This document shows positions 36,314 to 44,092 of a stretch of DNA of 64,000 bases, in pieces. The notes under the pieces were generated by a model. That model was not told where the DNA came from and did not search any database. It saw only the letters and a list, made by a program, of their open reading frames with translations. The position numbers were made by a program, and so were the translations under genes. The stretch comes from Lacticaseibacillus suibinensis. GTDB taxonomy: Bacteria > Bacillota > Bacilli > Lactobacillales > Lactobacillaceae. The first letter of the stretch is position 1, and each line of letters starts with the position of its first letter. Location of the stretch: positions 1-64,000 of the forward strand of contig NZ_RHOK01000004.1 of the NCBI RefSeq assembly GCF_003946175.1, written 5' to 3'.

Positions 36314-36991
36314 TTGCACAGTTCTGGCTACCGCAGACTTGCTAACCAGCCTTTTGTCACTTATGGCTTGCTTGGCATTACCGTGTTGGTTTATCTGCTT
36401 GAAACGCTGGCTGGTGGCAGTACTGATACCATGGTGCTGCTGCAGTTCGGCGCGCGCTACAACCTGCTGATTGAAGCAGGCCAGTGGTGGCGGTTGATTA
36501 CCCCGATTTTTGTCCATATCGGCCTGATGCACATTGTCGTCAATGGCGTCACGCTGTACTACCTGGGCATGCTGACCGAGCGCATTTTTGGCCACTGGCG
36601 GTTTTTCGTGGTGTACCTGCTGTCAGGCATTACCGGCAACTTAGCGAGCGCAGTGTTTAATTCAACCGGGCTAGCGGCTGGGGCTTCGACCTCGCTGTTT
36701 GGGCTGATGGGGGCATTTCTGATGCTCTATGATACCTTCCGCGATGATCCGCAAATCACAGCACTGGCCAAGCAGTTCATTTTGCTGGCGGGCTTGAACC
36801 TGGTGATGGATCTGTTCATGAGCGGCGTTGATATTTGGGGTCACATTGGCGGGTTTGTTGGCGGCTTCTTGATTGCGACGGTGCTAGGTGTCCCGCGTTT
36901 TGCCAGCAGCCGGGTGCGCCAAGTTATCGCTGCCGCCGTGTTGGTCGTGGCCTCAGGCGCGATGGTGTGGGCCGCTTTCGGGGCATTCTGA
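36314..36991 (+). CDS. rhomboid-family intramembrane serine protease
   Basis: A 225-residue protease with six membrane segments. The catalytic Ser is in GASTSLFGLMGAF and the His in WGHIGGFVGGF; the loop-1 block WWRLITPIFVHIGLMHIVVN has the oxyanion His and Asn. Usual rhomboids read GxSG; here a Thr follows the Ser, as is frequent in lactobacilli. The start is TTG 36314 after AAAGGAG; a TTG at 36290 lacks a site. Like Bacillus YqgP, it lies beside yqgQ and glk. Confidence 0.92.
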   Translation: MHSSGYRRLANQPFVTYGLLGITVLVYLLETLAGGSTDTMVLLQFGARYNLLIEAGQWWRLITPIFVHIGLMHIVVNGVTLYYLGMLTERIFGHWRFFVVYLLSGITGNLASAVFNSTGLAAGASTSLFGLMGAFLMLYDTFRDDPQITALAKQFILLAGLNLVMDLFMSGVDIWGHIGGFVGGFLIATVLGVPRFASSRVRQVIAAAVLVVASGAMVWAAFGAF

Positions 36992-37245
36992 TGAAGACTT
37001 TTTATGACGTTTTGCAATTACTCAAGCGCTACGGCACCTACGTTCACGTCGGTGAGCGGCTGTGGGATATCGAATTAGCAGCGGTGGAAGTGGATCGCCT
37101 TCACAAAGCCCAGCTAATTGATGATAAAACTTATGCCTCAGCCAAAATCGTGCTCCGACACGAACATGCTCAAGAGGAGAAGCATCCTTTAATAAAAACA
37201 CATGGAGGAAACAATCATGGCGGACAAGAAACTGATGGGCGTTGA
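36991..37245 (+). CDS. yqgQ: YqgQ-like small protein
   Basis: An 84-residue protein of the YqgQ family (MKTFYDVLQLLKRYGTYVHV, LWDIELAAVEVDRLHKAQLI), a helical bundle of unknown function encoded next to glucokinase in most Firmicutes. Its ATG overlaps the rhomboid stop by one base. The frame runs 29 bases into glk, an unusually long overlap, so the last ten residues or so may be dispensable; the conserved part ends near residue 60. Confidence 0.9.
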   Translation: MKTFYDVLQLLKRYGTYVHVGERLWDIELAAVEVDRLHKAQLIDDKTYASAKIVLRHEHAQEEKHPLIKTHGGNNHGGQETDGR

Positions 37246-38176
37246 TTTAGGCGGTACGACCTGCAAGTTTGCAATTTTAACCGAAGACGGTGAAATTCAA
37301 CAACGGTGGAGCATTGACACGAATATCTTGGATGAAGGTAGTCACATCATCCCTGATATCATTGCGTCCATCCAGGACCACTTGAAGCTCTACGACATGA
37401 CGGCAGCTGATTTCCAAGGCATCGGCATGGGGACGCCAGGGACGGTTGATCCTGCCCAAGGCACGGTCATTGGCGCCTACAACCTGAACTGGAAGACGAT
37501 GCAGTACCCAAAGCGCGACATTGAAGCGGCTACTGGCATTCCTTTTGCCATCGACAACGACGTTAACGTGGCAGCGATGGGTGAACAGTGGAAGGGTGCC
37601 GGCGACAAGTCTGACAACGTGACGCTGGTGGCTTTGGGCACCGGGATCGGCGCCGGTATCGTCTCTGACGGCATCTTGCTGCATGGCGCGGCTGGGTCTG
37701 CTGGGGAAGTCGGCCATGTGACCGTGCAACCAGGCGGCTACATGTGCACCTGCGGCAAGCGCGGCTGCCTGGAAACTGTTGCTTCCGCCACTGGGATTGT
37801 CCATGTGGCGCGCGATATGGCTGAAGAATTTGCCGGCGACTCGCGTTTGAAGCAGATTTTGGATGATGGTGAAGACATCTCCAGTAAAATCGTCTTCGAC
37901 TGCGCCCAGGCCGGCGACAAGCTGGCTTTGATGATTGTCGATAAAGTCTGCTATTACCTTGGCCTCGGTTTGGGGAATATTGGGAACATGCTGAACCCTG
38001 AATTTCTGCTGATCGGCGGCGGCGTTTCTGCAGCCGGCGACTTCCTGCTGACTCGGGTCCAGAAGTACTTCAACGAATTTACCTTCCCGAATGTGCGCAA
38101 CACCACGCACCTGCGTTTAGCCACCTTGGGCAATACCGCCGGTGTGGTGGGAGCCGCTAGCTTGGCTCGCGCATAA
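37217..38176 (+). CDS. glk: glucokinase (ROK family)
   Basis: A 319-residue ROK kinase that phosphorylates glucose with ATP. It has the phosphate motif GVDLGGTTCKFAIL, the catalytic Asp in IDNDVNVAAMGE and the zinc motif CTCGKRGCLE, with the preceding His in GEVGHVTV. The ATG at 37217 follows TGGAGGAAA. It lies inside the yqgQ-glk-rhodanese order of Firmicutes. Confidence 0.97.
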   Translation: MADKKLMGVDLGGTTCKFAILTEDGEIQQRWSIDTNILDEGSHIIPDIIASIQDHLKLYDMTAADFQGIGMGTPGTVDPAQGTVIGAYNLNWKTMQYPKRDIEAATGIPFAIDNDVNVAAMGEQWKGAGDKSDNVTLVALGTGIGAGIVSDGILLHGAAGSAGEVGHVTVQPGGYMCTCGKRGCLETVASATGIVHVARDMAEEFAGDSRLKQILDDGEDISSKIVFDCAQAGDKLALMIVDKVCYYLGLGLGNIGNMLNPEFLLIGGGVSAAGDFLLTRVQKYFNEFTFPNVRNTTHLRLATLGNTAGVVGAASLARA

Positions 38177-38231
38177 GGAGCATTAGCATTAAAAAATCAG
38201 GGCGAAGAGTCTGTTAAGGAGCGAATTTGTA

Positions 38232-38633
38232 ATGGGGAACTTGTTGCTGGTTGTTGTTGGGATTGGGCTGGTCGTCTGGGCCGCCAACTATTTGTATCAA
38301 ATGTGGCAGAAGTCACGGCTCAAAGCGGTCGGCGGCGAAATGACGCCGGAAGACTTTGAAGCGACGATGCGCAAGGCGCAGATTATCGATCTCCGGGAAA
38401 AAGGCGACTTTGACGCCGGCCATATCCTGGGCGCCCGCAATCTGCCATACACGCAGTTGAAGCAGCGCCAAGTGGAACTGCGTAAGGACTTACCGGTGTA
38501 TCTGTATGATTTAACCGGTGCCATGTCCGTGCGTGCGGCGCGCAAGCTGCGCAAGGAAGGCTTCCAGCATCTGTACTTCCTCAAGGGCGGTTATGATAAC
38601 TGGTCCGGCAAAACGAAGAAGCGCGAAGCATAA
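38232..38633 (+). CDS. rhodanese-like protein lacking the catalytic cysteine
   Basis: A 133-residue protein with an N-terminal membrane segment (LLLVVVGIGLVVWAANYLY) and a rhodanese domain (IIDLREKGDFDAGHILGARN). At the place of the active-site loop it reads YLYDLTGAMSVRAA; the sulfur-carrying Cys is replaced by Asp and the protein has no other Cys, so sulfurtransferase activity is unlikely. It may be a binding or regulatory module. It follows glk, with AAGGAG near the start, and ends at a strong terminator. Confidence 0.9.
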   Translation: MGNLLLVVVGIGLVVWAANYLYQMWQKSRLKAVGGEMTPEDFEATMRKAQIIDLREKGDFDAGHILGARNLPYTQLKQRQVELRKDLPVYLYDLTGAMSVRAARKLRKEGFQHLYFLKGGYDNWSGKTKKREA

Positions 38634-38635
38634 TG

Positions 38636-38680
38636 AAAAAGACGTGGCTGTTTGCGAATTGCAAGCAGGCACGTCTTTTT
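38636..38680 (+). terminator. terminator after rhodanese gene
   Basis: A stem of about 20 bp (38636-38655 with 38661-38680, a few mismatches) with flanking A- and T-runs; possibly bidirectional. Confidence 0.92.
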
Positions 38681-38723
38681 GCGTTTTGAGTGAACATAAC
38701 CCATCACTAGGAGCGAGGTAGGG

Positions 38724-38903
38724 TCAGCCTTGGTGAGCAGCGTGAGATTTGCGGTTGGCCTTGCGGCGGTTAGCATTGATCTCATCGACTTTTTCTTCAA
38801 CGGGTTCGATGTAAGACTTTTTGAATGTCAACACCGCACCGGCCACGGCGCCGGCCGCAGTGGCAAGTCCGAGTAAGAACCCAGTCGCAAATTTGTGTTT
38901 CAT
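38724..38903 (-). CDS. DUF3042-like miniprotein
   Basis: A 59-residue protein reading MKHKFATGFLLGLATAAGAV, then a second part of the membrane helix and KKSYIEPVEEKVDEINANRR, ending in a basic His-rich tail. One membrane segment near the N terminus plus a charged tail match DUF3042, a family known mainly from lactobacilli, function unknown. GGAGGG stands six bases before the ATG. It diverges from miaA, with overlapping -10 elements (TATAAT on minus at 38943-38948). Confidence 0.85.
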   Translation of the reverse strand: MKHKFATGFLLGLATAAGAVAGAVLTFKKSYIEPVEEKVDEINANRRKANRKSHAAHQG

Positions 38904-38944
38904 AAAAATCCCTCCAATATATCGAACTTAAGTGCTAACTACAT

Positions 38945-38950
38945 TATACT
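38945..38950 (+). promoter_or_regulatory. -10 element of miaA
   Basis: TATACT, with TCGAAC 17 bp upstream as a poor -35. The first in-frame ATG of miaA begins seven bases downstream, where transcription should start. Confidence 0.5.
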
Positions 38951-38956
38951 TGATAT

Positions 38957-39925
38957 ATGACATTGAGCGGGAATAATTCTAACCAAACGCAAGTATTAAT
39001 GATCGGTGGCCCAACTGCTACCGGCAAAAGTGCTTTAGCCGTGGCTTTGGCCAAGCAATTTGATGGTGAGATCATCAATGGTGATGCCTATCAGATCTAT
39101 CAGGGCATGGATATTGGCACAGCCAAAGTGACTGTGGCTGAGCAAGGCGGGGTCCCGCACCATTTGCTGGATATCGTGCCGCCAAGTGCTAGTTTTTCTG
39201 CGGCTGAATTTCAGCGTCGGGCCGAAGCGGCGATTGCTGACATTGCCGGGCGCAAGAAGCTACCGATTGTGGTGGGCGGGACTGGCTTTTACCTGAACGC
39301 GCTAAGGCTGGGCTTGCCGCTGGGCACCCAGGCCGCTTCACCAAGCCGCGCGCGGTGGCAAGCGGCGTTAGCGGCTCATGACACAGCCTGGCTATGGCAG
39401 CAACTGGCCGCCCAAGATCCGGCGGCGGCGGCCAAAATTCCGACCGGTAATTCGCGGCGGGTGATCAGAGCACTGGAAGTGATTGAGCAAACCGGTCAGC
39501 TATTTTCGGCGCAGCCACCGAGCACCCCGCAATACGATACTTTGGTTTTGGCCCTCACCACTGAGCGGGCGGCCTTGTATGACCGGATTAATGCGCGGGT
39601 GGAAGCGATGCTGAAAGCAGGTTTGGTGGCTGAAGTGCAAGCAGTGTTAGCGCAGGCGCCGCCGACTGCTCAGGCGCTGCAGGCCATCGGCTACAAGGAG
39701 CTGCTCCCATATTTGGCCAAAGAGCAGTCGTTAGCTGAGGCTACGGCGCTGATTCAGCAACATTCACGGCATTACGCCAAACGACAATTAACGTATTTTC
39801 GCCATCAGATGCCGGCCCACTGGCTGGATCTGATTGCTGATCCGAAGGCGCCGGCACAAGCGGCGGCCTTGGTTTCGGCGTGGCGCATTCAAGGAGGAGT
39901 TCATTTTGATGAAGTGGCAAGATAA
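38957..39925 (+). CDS. miaA: tRNA dimethylallyltransferase
   Basis: A 322-residue enzyme that adds an isopentenyl group to A37 of tRNAs reading U-initial codons. It has the P-loop GGPTATGKSALAVALA, substrate Asp in GDAYQIYQGMDIGTAK, and the tRNA-binding blocks GGTGFYLNAL and GYKELLPYL. A stop codon lies two codons upstream of the ATG at 38957, no ribosome-binding site precedes it or the next ATG (38999), and the -10 is seven bases away. The message may be leaderless. It heads a unit with the PLP enzyme and probably glnRA. Confidence 0.95.
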   Translation: MTLSGNNSNQTQVLMIGGPTATGKSALAVALAKQFDGEIINGDAYQIYQGMDIGTAKVTVAEQGGVPHHLLDIVPPSASFSAAEFQRRAEAAIADIAGRKKLPIVVGGTGFYLNALRLGLPLGTQAASPSRARWQAALAAHDTAWLWQQLAAQDPAAAAKIPTGNSRRVIRALEVIEQTGQLFSAQPPSTPQYDTLVLALTTERAALYDRINARVEAMLKAGLVAEVQAVLAQAPPTAQALQAIGYKELLPYLAKEQSLAEATALIQQHSRHYAKRQLTYFRHQMPAHWLDLIADPKAPAQAAALVSAWRIQGGVHFDEVAR

Positions 39926-41174
39926 GTTTGATCCGAAATTAATGGCAACCGTGGCCGAGGTTGATGCCCAAATCGCGCCGCGGCTGGCGGCGATTGATGA
40001 CCAGGTGCTGACCAACGAAGCGAAAGTATTAGATAGCTTCCGGGCCCATGAAGTGGCGGAAAGCGATTTGATCAGTTCCACCGGCTATGGCGACAGTGAT
40101 GTCGGCCGAGATAAGCTGGAAGCCATTTATGCCGACGTGCTCAGCGGTGGGGCGCCGTATGCAGACGCTTTGGTGCGGCCACAGTTCGTCTCTGGGACCC
40201 ACACGATTGGGGTGGCGATGCTCGGGTTGGTGCGGCCCGGTGATGAAATCCTTTATATCACCGGCGCGCCTTATGACACCTTGCAGGAAGTGCTGGGGAT
40301 GGCTGGCAATGGCATTGGCAGTCCCAAGGAATACGGGATCAAGGCGGATTATGTGCCGCTGAAGGCTGATGGCAGTGCCGATTTGCCTGCCATTCAAAAA
40401 CGGATTCGGCCAGAAACCAAGGTCATCACCATTCAACGCTCCCGCGGCTATGCGACCCGCGAATCCTTTACGGTGGCCAAAATCGCCGAGATGATTAAAG
40501 CCGTGCGGGCCATCAAACCAGACGTCTGGGTGTTCATCGACAATGCGTATGGCGAATTTTCCGAACCAATCGAGCCGCTGCAAGTCGGCGCTGACTTGAT
40601 GGCTGGTTCCTTGATCAAAAATGCTGGCGGCGGCATGGCCAAGTCTGGGGGTTACATTGTGGGCCGCAAAGATCTGGTCGAACGGGTGTCCTACCGTATG
40701 ACGGTGCCTGGCATCGGCGGGGCAGAAGGCGCGACCTACGGCAATTTGGCCGATATGTACCAAGGCTTCTTCATCGCGCCGCAGGTCACCGGTGGCGCGA
40801 TCAAAGGCGCCATCTTTGAGGCCGCACTGCTGGCGAAGCTAGGTCTGCAGGTCAGCCCAAGCTGGGATGCGCCGCGGACGGACCTCATTCAAACCGTCAA
40901 CTTTGGTAACCCCAAAGACATGAGTGCCTTTGCTAAAGCCGTGCAGCAGAATTCACCGATTGATGCCTTCGTGACGCCAATTGCCGAGGAAATGACCGGC
41001 TATGAAGACAAGGTCATTATGGCTGCCGGCAACTTCGTCGAAGGCTCCACCATCGAGTACTCCGCCGATGGGCCAATGCGGCCGCCATACACCTTGTATA
41101 TGCAAGGCGGGTTGACCTACGCCCATGCCAAGCTGGCCACGATTGGGGCAGCCCAGGCCACATTTTTCAATTAA
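39909..41174 (+). CDS. ynbB: YnbB-like PLP-dependent lyase
   Basis: A 421-residue PLP enzyme of the methionine gamma-lyase-like (aluminium resistance) family. The PLP lysine is in SLIKNAGGGMAKSGGY; other conserved blocks are GTHTIGVAMLGLVRPGDEIL and FIDNAYGEFSEP. It probably acts on a sulfur amino acid, but the reaction is not established for the family. The ATG at 39909 follows AAGGAGGAG within the end of miaA. The order miaA-ynbB-glnR-glnA is that of Bacillus and lactobacilli. Confidence 0.93.
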   Translation: MKWQDKFDPKLMATVAEVDAQIAPRLAAIDDQVLTNEAKVLDSFRAHEVAESDLISSTGYGDSDVGRDKLEAIYADVLSGGAPYADALVRPQFVSGTHTIGVAMLGLVRPGDEILYITGAPYDTLQEVLGMAGNGIGSPKEYGIKADYVPLKADGSADLPAIQKRIRPETKVITIQRSRGYATRESFTVAKIAEMIKAVRAIKPDVWVFIDNAYGEFSEPIEPLQVGADLMAGSLIKNAGGGMAKSGGYIVGRKDLVERVSYRMTVPGIGGAEGATYGNLADMYQGFFIAPQVTGGAIKGAIFEAALLAKLGLQVSPSWDAPRTDLIQTVNFGNPKDMSAFAKAVQQNSPIDAFVTPIAEEMTGYEDKVIMAAGNFVEGSTIEYSADGPMRPPYTLYMQGGLTYAHAKLATIGAAQATFFN

Positions 41175-41180
41175 GCGATT

Positions 41181-41208
41181 AAGATTCGGCAGTGGCCGAA
41201 TCTTTTTT
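41181..41208 (+). terminator. ynbB terminator
   Basis: AAGATTCGGC pairs with GCCGAATCTT and is followed by TTTTTT. Confidence 0.92.
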
Positions 41209-41216
41209 ATTGCAAA

Positions 41217-41269
41217 TGTCAGAAAAACTGACATCAGTCGTTGACGCCTGGTTTTGAAGTTGGTAGTCT
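41217..41269 (+). promoter_or_regulatory. GlnR box and glnRA promoter
   Basis: TGTCAGAAAAACTGACA (41217-41233) matches the GlnR consensus TGTNA-N7-TNACA exactly. It ends seven bases before -35 TTGACG (41241-41246); the -10 is TGGTAGTCT with TAGTCT at 41264-41269, 17 bp away. GlnR bound here with glutamine synthetase feedback should repress glnRA in nitrogen excess. Confidence 0.9.
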
Positions 41270-41297
41270 GGTACACGTGATGAAGGGGGCCAGGCTG

Positions 41298-41663
41298 ATG
41301 CCAGACATAGATGACATTCGCACCCGCCCAGTCTTGCCGATCGGGACAGTGATGGCGTTAACCGATTTGACTGCGCGTCAGATTCGGTACTACGAAGCAC
41401 AGGGCTTGATCAAAACCGAGCGGACGGCGGGCAATCACCGATTGTATTCCTTAAACAATATCGACGCGTTGCTTGAAATTAGCACCCAGCTGAAAGATGG
41501 CTTCACGATTGCCGATATCAAACAGCAGCGCCATCCGCGCCATCGCCAGCCACTCAGCGACGAAGAGGTGCGGCGCATGTTGCGTGAGGAATTGCTCAGT
41601 CAGGGACGGCTGAATCCAAGCGGACCGGATCAGCCGACTCAAGGTTTCGGATTTCGTCCGTAG
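41298..41663 (+). CDS. glnR: nitrogen regulator GlnR
   Basis: A 121-residue MerR-family repressor of nitrogen genes. The helix-turn-helix is LTDLTARQIRYYEAQGLIKT and the wing RTAGNHRLYS. The C-terminal tail, which responds to feedback-inhibited glutamine synthetase, is present (GRLNPSGPDQPTQGFGFRP). The ATG at 41298 follows AAGGGGGC. The gene is autoregulated through the box at 41217 and lies 24 bp upstream of glnA. Confidence 0.96.
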   Translation: MPDIDDIRTRPVLPIGTVMALTDLTARQIRYYEAQGLIKTERTAGNHRLYSLNNIDALLEISTQLKDGFTIADIKQQRHPRHRQPLSDEEVRRMLREELLSQGRLNPSGPDQPTQGFGFRP

Positions 41664-41687
41664 CGGTAAGGGAAAAGGAGCGACTTC

Positions 41688-43028
41688 ATGGCTAAACAAG
41701 CGATTACTGCTGATATGATTCGGCAGAGCGTCAAAGAGCAAAACGTTGAATTTTTACGGTTGATGTTTACTGACATCAACGGCATCATCAAAAACGTCGA
41801 GGTGCCGGTTTCGCAATTAGAGAAAGTCCTAGCCAACAAAATGACCTTTGATGGCTCTTCCATCGATGGCTTTGTCCGCATCGAAGAAAGCGACATGCTG
41901 CTGTTCCCTGATTTGAACACCTGGCTGCTTTTCCCTTGGGAAAACGACGGCGGCAAAATTGCGCGGTTGATTTGCAGTGTGCATAAGCCTGATGGTGAAC
42001 CGTTTGTCGGCGATCCCCGGAACAATCTGATTCGGGTCATGGAAGACGCCCACAAGGCTGGCTACACCGCCTTTAACATTGGCCCAGAACCTGAATTCTT
42101 CTTATTCAAGCTGGATGAAAATGGCGAACCTTCTTTGAAACTGAATGATAAGGGCTCCTATTTTGATTTTGCCCCACTTGATTTAGGGGAAAACTGCCGG
42201 CGCGATATCGTGCTGGAATTGGAAAAAATGGGCTTCGAAGTGGAAGCTTCTCATCATGAAGTGGCCCCAGGTCAGCATGAAATTGACTTTAAGTATGCCG
42301 ACGCGGTTGATGCTGCGGATAATATTCAGACTTTCAAGCTGGTGGTCAAATCCATCGCCCGCAAACACGGCTTGTATGCCACCTTCATGCCCAAGCCTTT
42401 GCAAGGCATCAATGGTTCGGGGATGCACATCAACATGTCCTTGTTCAATGAGCAAGGCAATGCTTTTTATGATGCGGACGCAGATGAAAAACTGAGTCCA
42501 GTGGCCATGCATTTTCTCGCGGGTCTGCTGGCCCATGCGCGCGGCTTGACGGCTATCAACAACCCCACCGTTAACTCCTACAAGCGCTTGGTCCCTGGTT
42601 ATGAAGCGCCTGTTTACATCGCGTGGTCTGGCACTAACCGCAGTCCGCTGATTCGGGTGCCACAATCCCGCGGCCTGGGTACGCGGCTGGAAATGCGGTC
42701 GGTCGATCCAACGGCTAACCCTTACCTGGCGATTGCGGCGATTCTGGAGGCGGGCCTCGATGGCGTGCGCAACCAGCTGGATCCGGAAGATGCGGTGGAT
42801 CGTAACATCTACTCGATGCAAGATACTGAACGCAAAGCCAACCACATCCAAGATTTGCCTTCGACGTTGCACAACGCTTTGAAGGCCTTGGCTTCGGATC
42901 AAGTGGTCAAAAATGCGCTAGGCGAGCATCTGTTCCGCAGTTTCACGGATTCCAAAGATCTCGAGTGGGCCGCTTACCGGCAAAGTGTTTCCGAATGGGA
43001 ACGCAGCCAGTACCTCGAACTCTACTAA
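41688..43028 (+). CDS. glnA: glutamine synthetase type I
   Basis: A 446-residue enzyme that makes glutamine from glutamate, ammonia and ATP. Its length and lack of the adenylylation region fit the GSI-alpha form of Firmicutes. Signatures include [17 protein letters not shown], the metal site in GPEPEFFLF, and [19 protein letters not shown] stands before the ATG. It also acts as the corepressor that transmits nitrogen status to GlnR. Confidence 0.98.
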   Translation: MAKQAITADMIRQSVKEQNVEFLRLMFTDINGIIKNVEVPVSQLEKVLANKMTFDGSSIDGFVRIEESDMLLFPDLNTWLLFPWENDGGKIARLICSVHKPDGEPFVGDPRNNLIRVMEDAHKAGYTAFNIGPEPEFFLFKLDENGEPSLKLNDKGSYFDFAPLDLGENCRRDIVLELEKMGFEVEASHHEVAPGQHEIDFKYADAVDAADNIQTFKLVVKSIARKHGLYATFMPKPLQGINGSGMHINMSLFNEQGNAFYDADADEKLSPVAMHFLAGLLAHARGLTAINNPTVNSYKRLVPGYEAPVYIAWSGTNRSPLIRVPQSRGLGTRLEMRSVDPTANPYLAIAAILEAGLDGVRNQLDPEDAVDRNIYSMQDTERKANHIQDLPSTLHNALKALASDQVVKNALGEHLFRSFTDSKDLEWAAYRQSVSEWERSQYLELY

Positions 43029-43044
43029 GCCAAACCAAACCAAA

Positions 43045-43077
43045 AAAGCCGGAGGGAAAAATTTTCCCTCCGGCTTT
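43045..43077. terminator. bidirectional terminator between glnA and miniprotein gene
   Basis: A 16-bp perfect stem (43045-43060 with 43062-43077), A-run on one side and T-run on the other; it serves both convergent genes. Confidence 0.93.
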
Positions 43078-43085
43078 TGCTGTGC

Positions 43086-43208
43086 TTAGCGTGAAAGCTG
43101 AGCTACGGCTTGTTCAATCGTCGCGCCGCGACCAATGTGAGTTTGGTTGGCTGGGTCGATTGCGATAAATTGTTGCGTATTGGTATCTAATTGAATTCTG
43201 TATTTCAT
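43086..43208 (-). CDS. 40-residue miniprotein of unknown function
   Basis: A 40-residue protein beginning MKYRIQLDTNTQQFIAID and ending IEQAVAQLSR. It has no signal or membrane segment and is polar throughout. Expression signals are strong: on the minus strand a TTGACT/TATAGT promoter with 17-bp spacing, GGAGGTAA six bases before ATG, and the terminator shared with glnA. The short beta-like start and C-terminal helix could be a DNA- or protein-binding module, but I do not recognise the family. Confidence 0.75.
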   Translation of the reverse strand: MKYRIQLDTNTQQFIAIDPANQTHIGRGATIEQAVAQLSR

Positions 43209-43262
43209 GTGTATTACCTCCATTCGATCACGCATGAATGGTCGTTCAGTAGCGATGAAATA

Positions 43263-43291
43263 ACTATACTATATTTTAGTAAGCAAGTCAA
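43263..43291 (-). promoter_or_regulatory. promoter of 40-residue miniprotein
   Basis: Minus strand: -35 TTGACT (43286-43291) and -10 TATAGT (43263-43268), spacer 17 bp. Confidence 0.85.
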
Positions 43292-43339
43292 AAGAAAACC
43301 TTCTGGTGGCGTAAAATCAGTCGGAAGTCGTAGATCGCC

Positions 43340-43440
43340 TGAGCAGAGCAGAATGGGTTAAGGCCGCACTGCCGCAACCTGGTAGCTGCGCCAGGCTAGG
43401 GGAGTCGTCGACCCAAGCCCGCCGCCCTCCGCAGCCTGGC
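43340..43440 (+). repeat. decayed palindromic element
   Basis: Remnant of the GCTACGC/GCTAGGC family. The right arm (GTCGTCGACCCAAGCCCG, CCTCCGCAGCCTG) is kept, but most of the inner hairpin is deleted, leaving GTAGCTGCGCCAGGCTAGG. The rest of the gap 43292-43516 shows nothing else. Confidence 0.55.
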
Positions 43441-43516
43441 CGTCTTTTGAGAAAGGTTTTTTGCGCCAGCGGGCTGGGTGTGCGAAGATAGAACACAAAG
43501 AAACGGAGGCCATGAC

Positions 43517-44092
43517 ATGGAAGACGAAACCAAAGAGACGCGAGACTTGAAAGGCGCATTGATTACCGGAATCGTGGGGGTCATCCTCGCGGTGCTACTG
43601 ATGGTGGCGCATCAGGTCATCTGGGGTGTGCTGACGCTGGTGTTGGCGGCGGCGATGGTCTGGCACATTCTACGCCAGCCCGCGGCCAAGTCAGGGCTGC
43701 CGACGGATCGCGCCACCATTACTGAACTCGAACAAAAGAACGGCCATCTGCCCTTGGATTGGGAGCCAATCACCAGCGCTGCTGCTGCAGAAAGCTTGCT
43801 AACGGAAAAAGTTGGCGATTTCGGCTGGCACACTGAAAGTGGCACCGTGGCGGTGTCTTCGCCGATTCAGTTCGTTGTGACCAGTCAGGAAGGTCAGCGC
43901 TATGTGGTGTTCGCCACTGGTGCGTACGAGGCTGTGACGGTTGAAGGCCAGACCGCTGCTGAAGCTGCAGAAGATCAAGAAGCGGATACAGTGAGCGAGA
44001 GCTCGGCAAGTGATGCCCCCGCGGATGCTGCGCCGGCCCCAAGTGACCCGGCAGAATCGACGCCGACCCAACGCGAATCAGAGGTGAAGTAA
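43517..44092 (+). CDS. uncharacterised membrane protein
   Basis: A 191-residue protein I do not recognise. Two membrane segments at about residues 14-52 (GALITGIVGVILAVLLMVA, GVLTLVLAAAMVWHIL) are followed by a soluble domain and a low-complexity acidic tail rich in Ala, Glu, Pro and Ser. The ATG at 43517 follows GGAGG. Its stop abuts the patatin start, so the two are cotranscribed and may act together at the membrane. No function can be assigned. Confidence 0.75.
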   Translation: MEDETKETRDLKGALITGIVGVILAVLLMVAHQVIWGVLTLVLAAAMVWHILRQPAAKSGLPTDRATITELEQKNGHLPLDWEPITSAAAAESLLTEKVGDFGWHTESGTVAVSSPIQFVVTSQEGQRYVVFATGAYEAVTVEGQTAAEAAEDQEADTVSESSASDAPADAAPAPSDPAESTPTQRESEVK

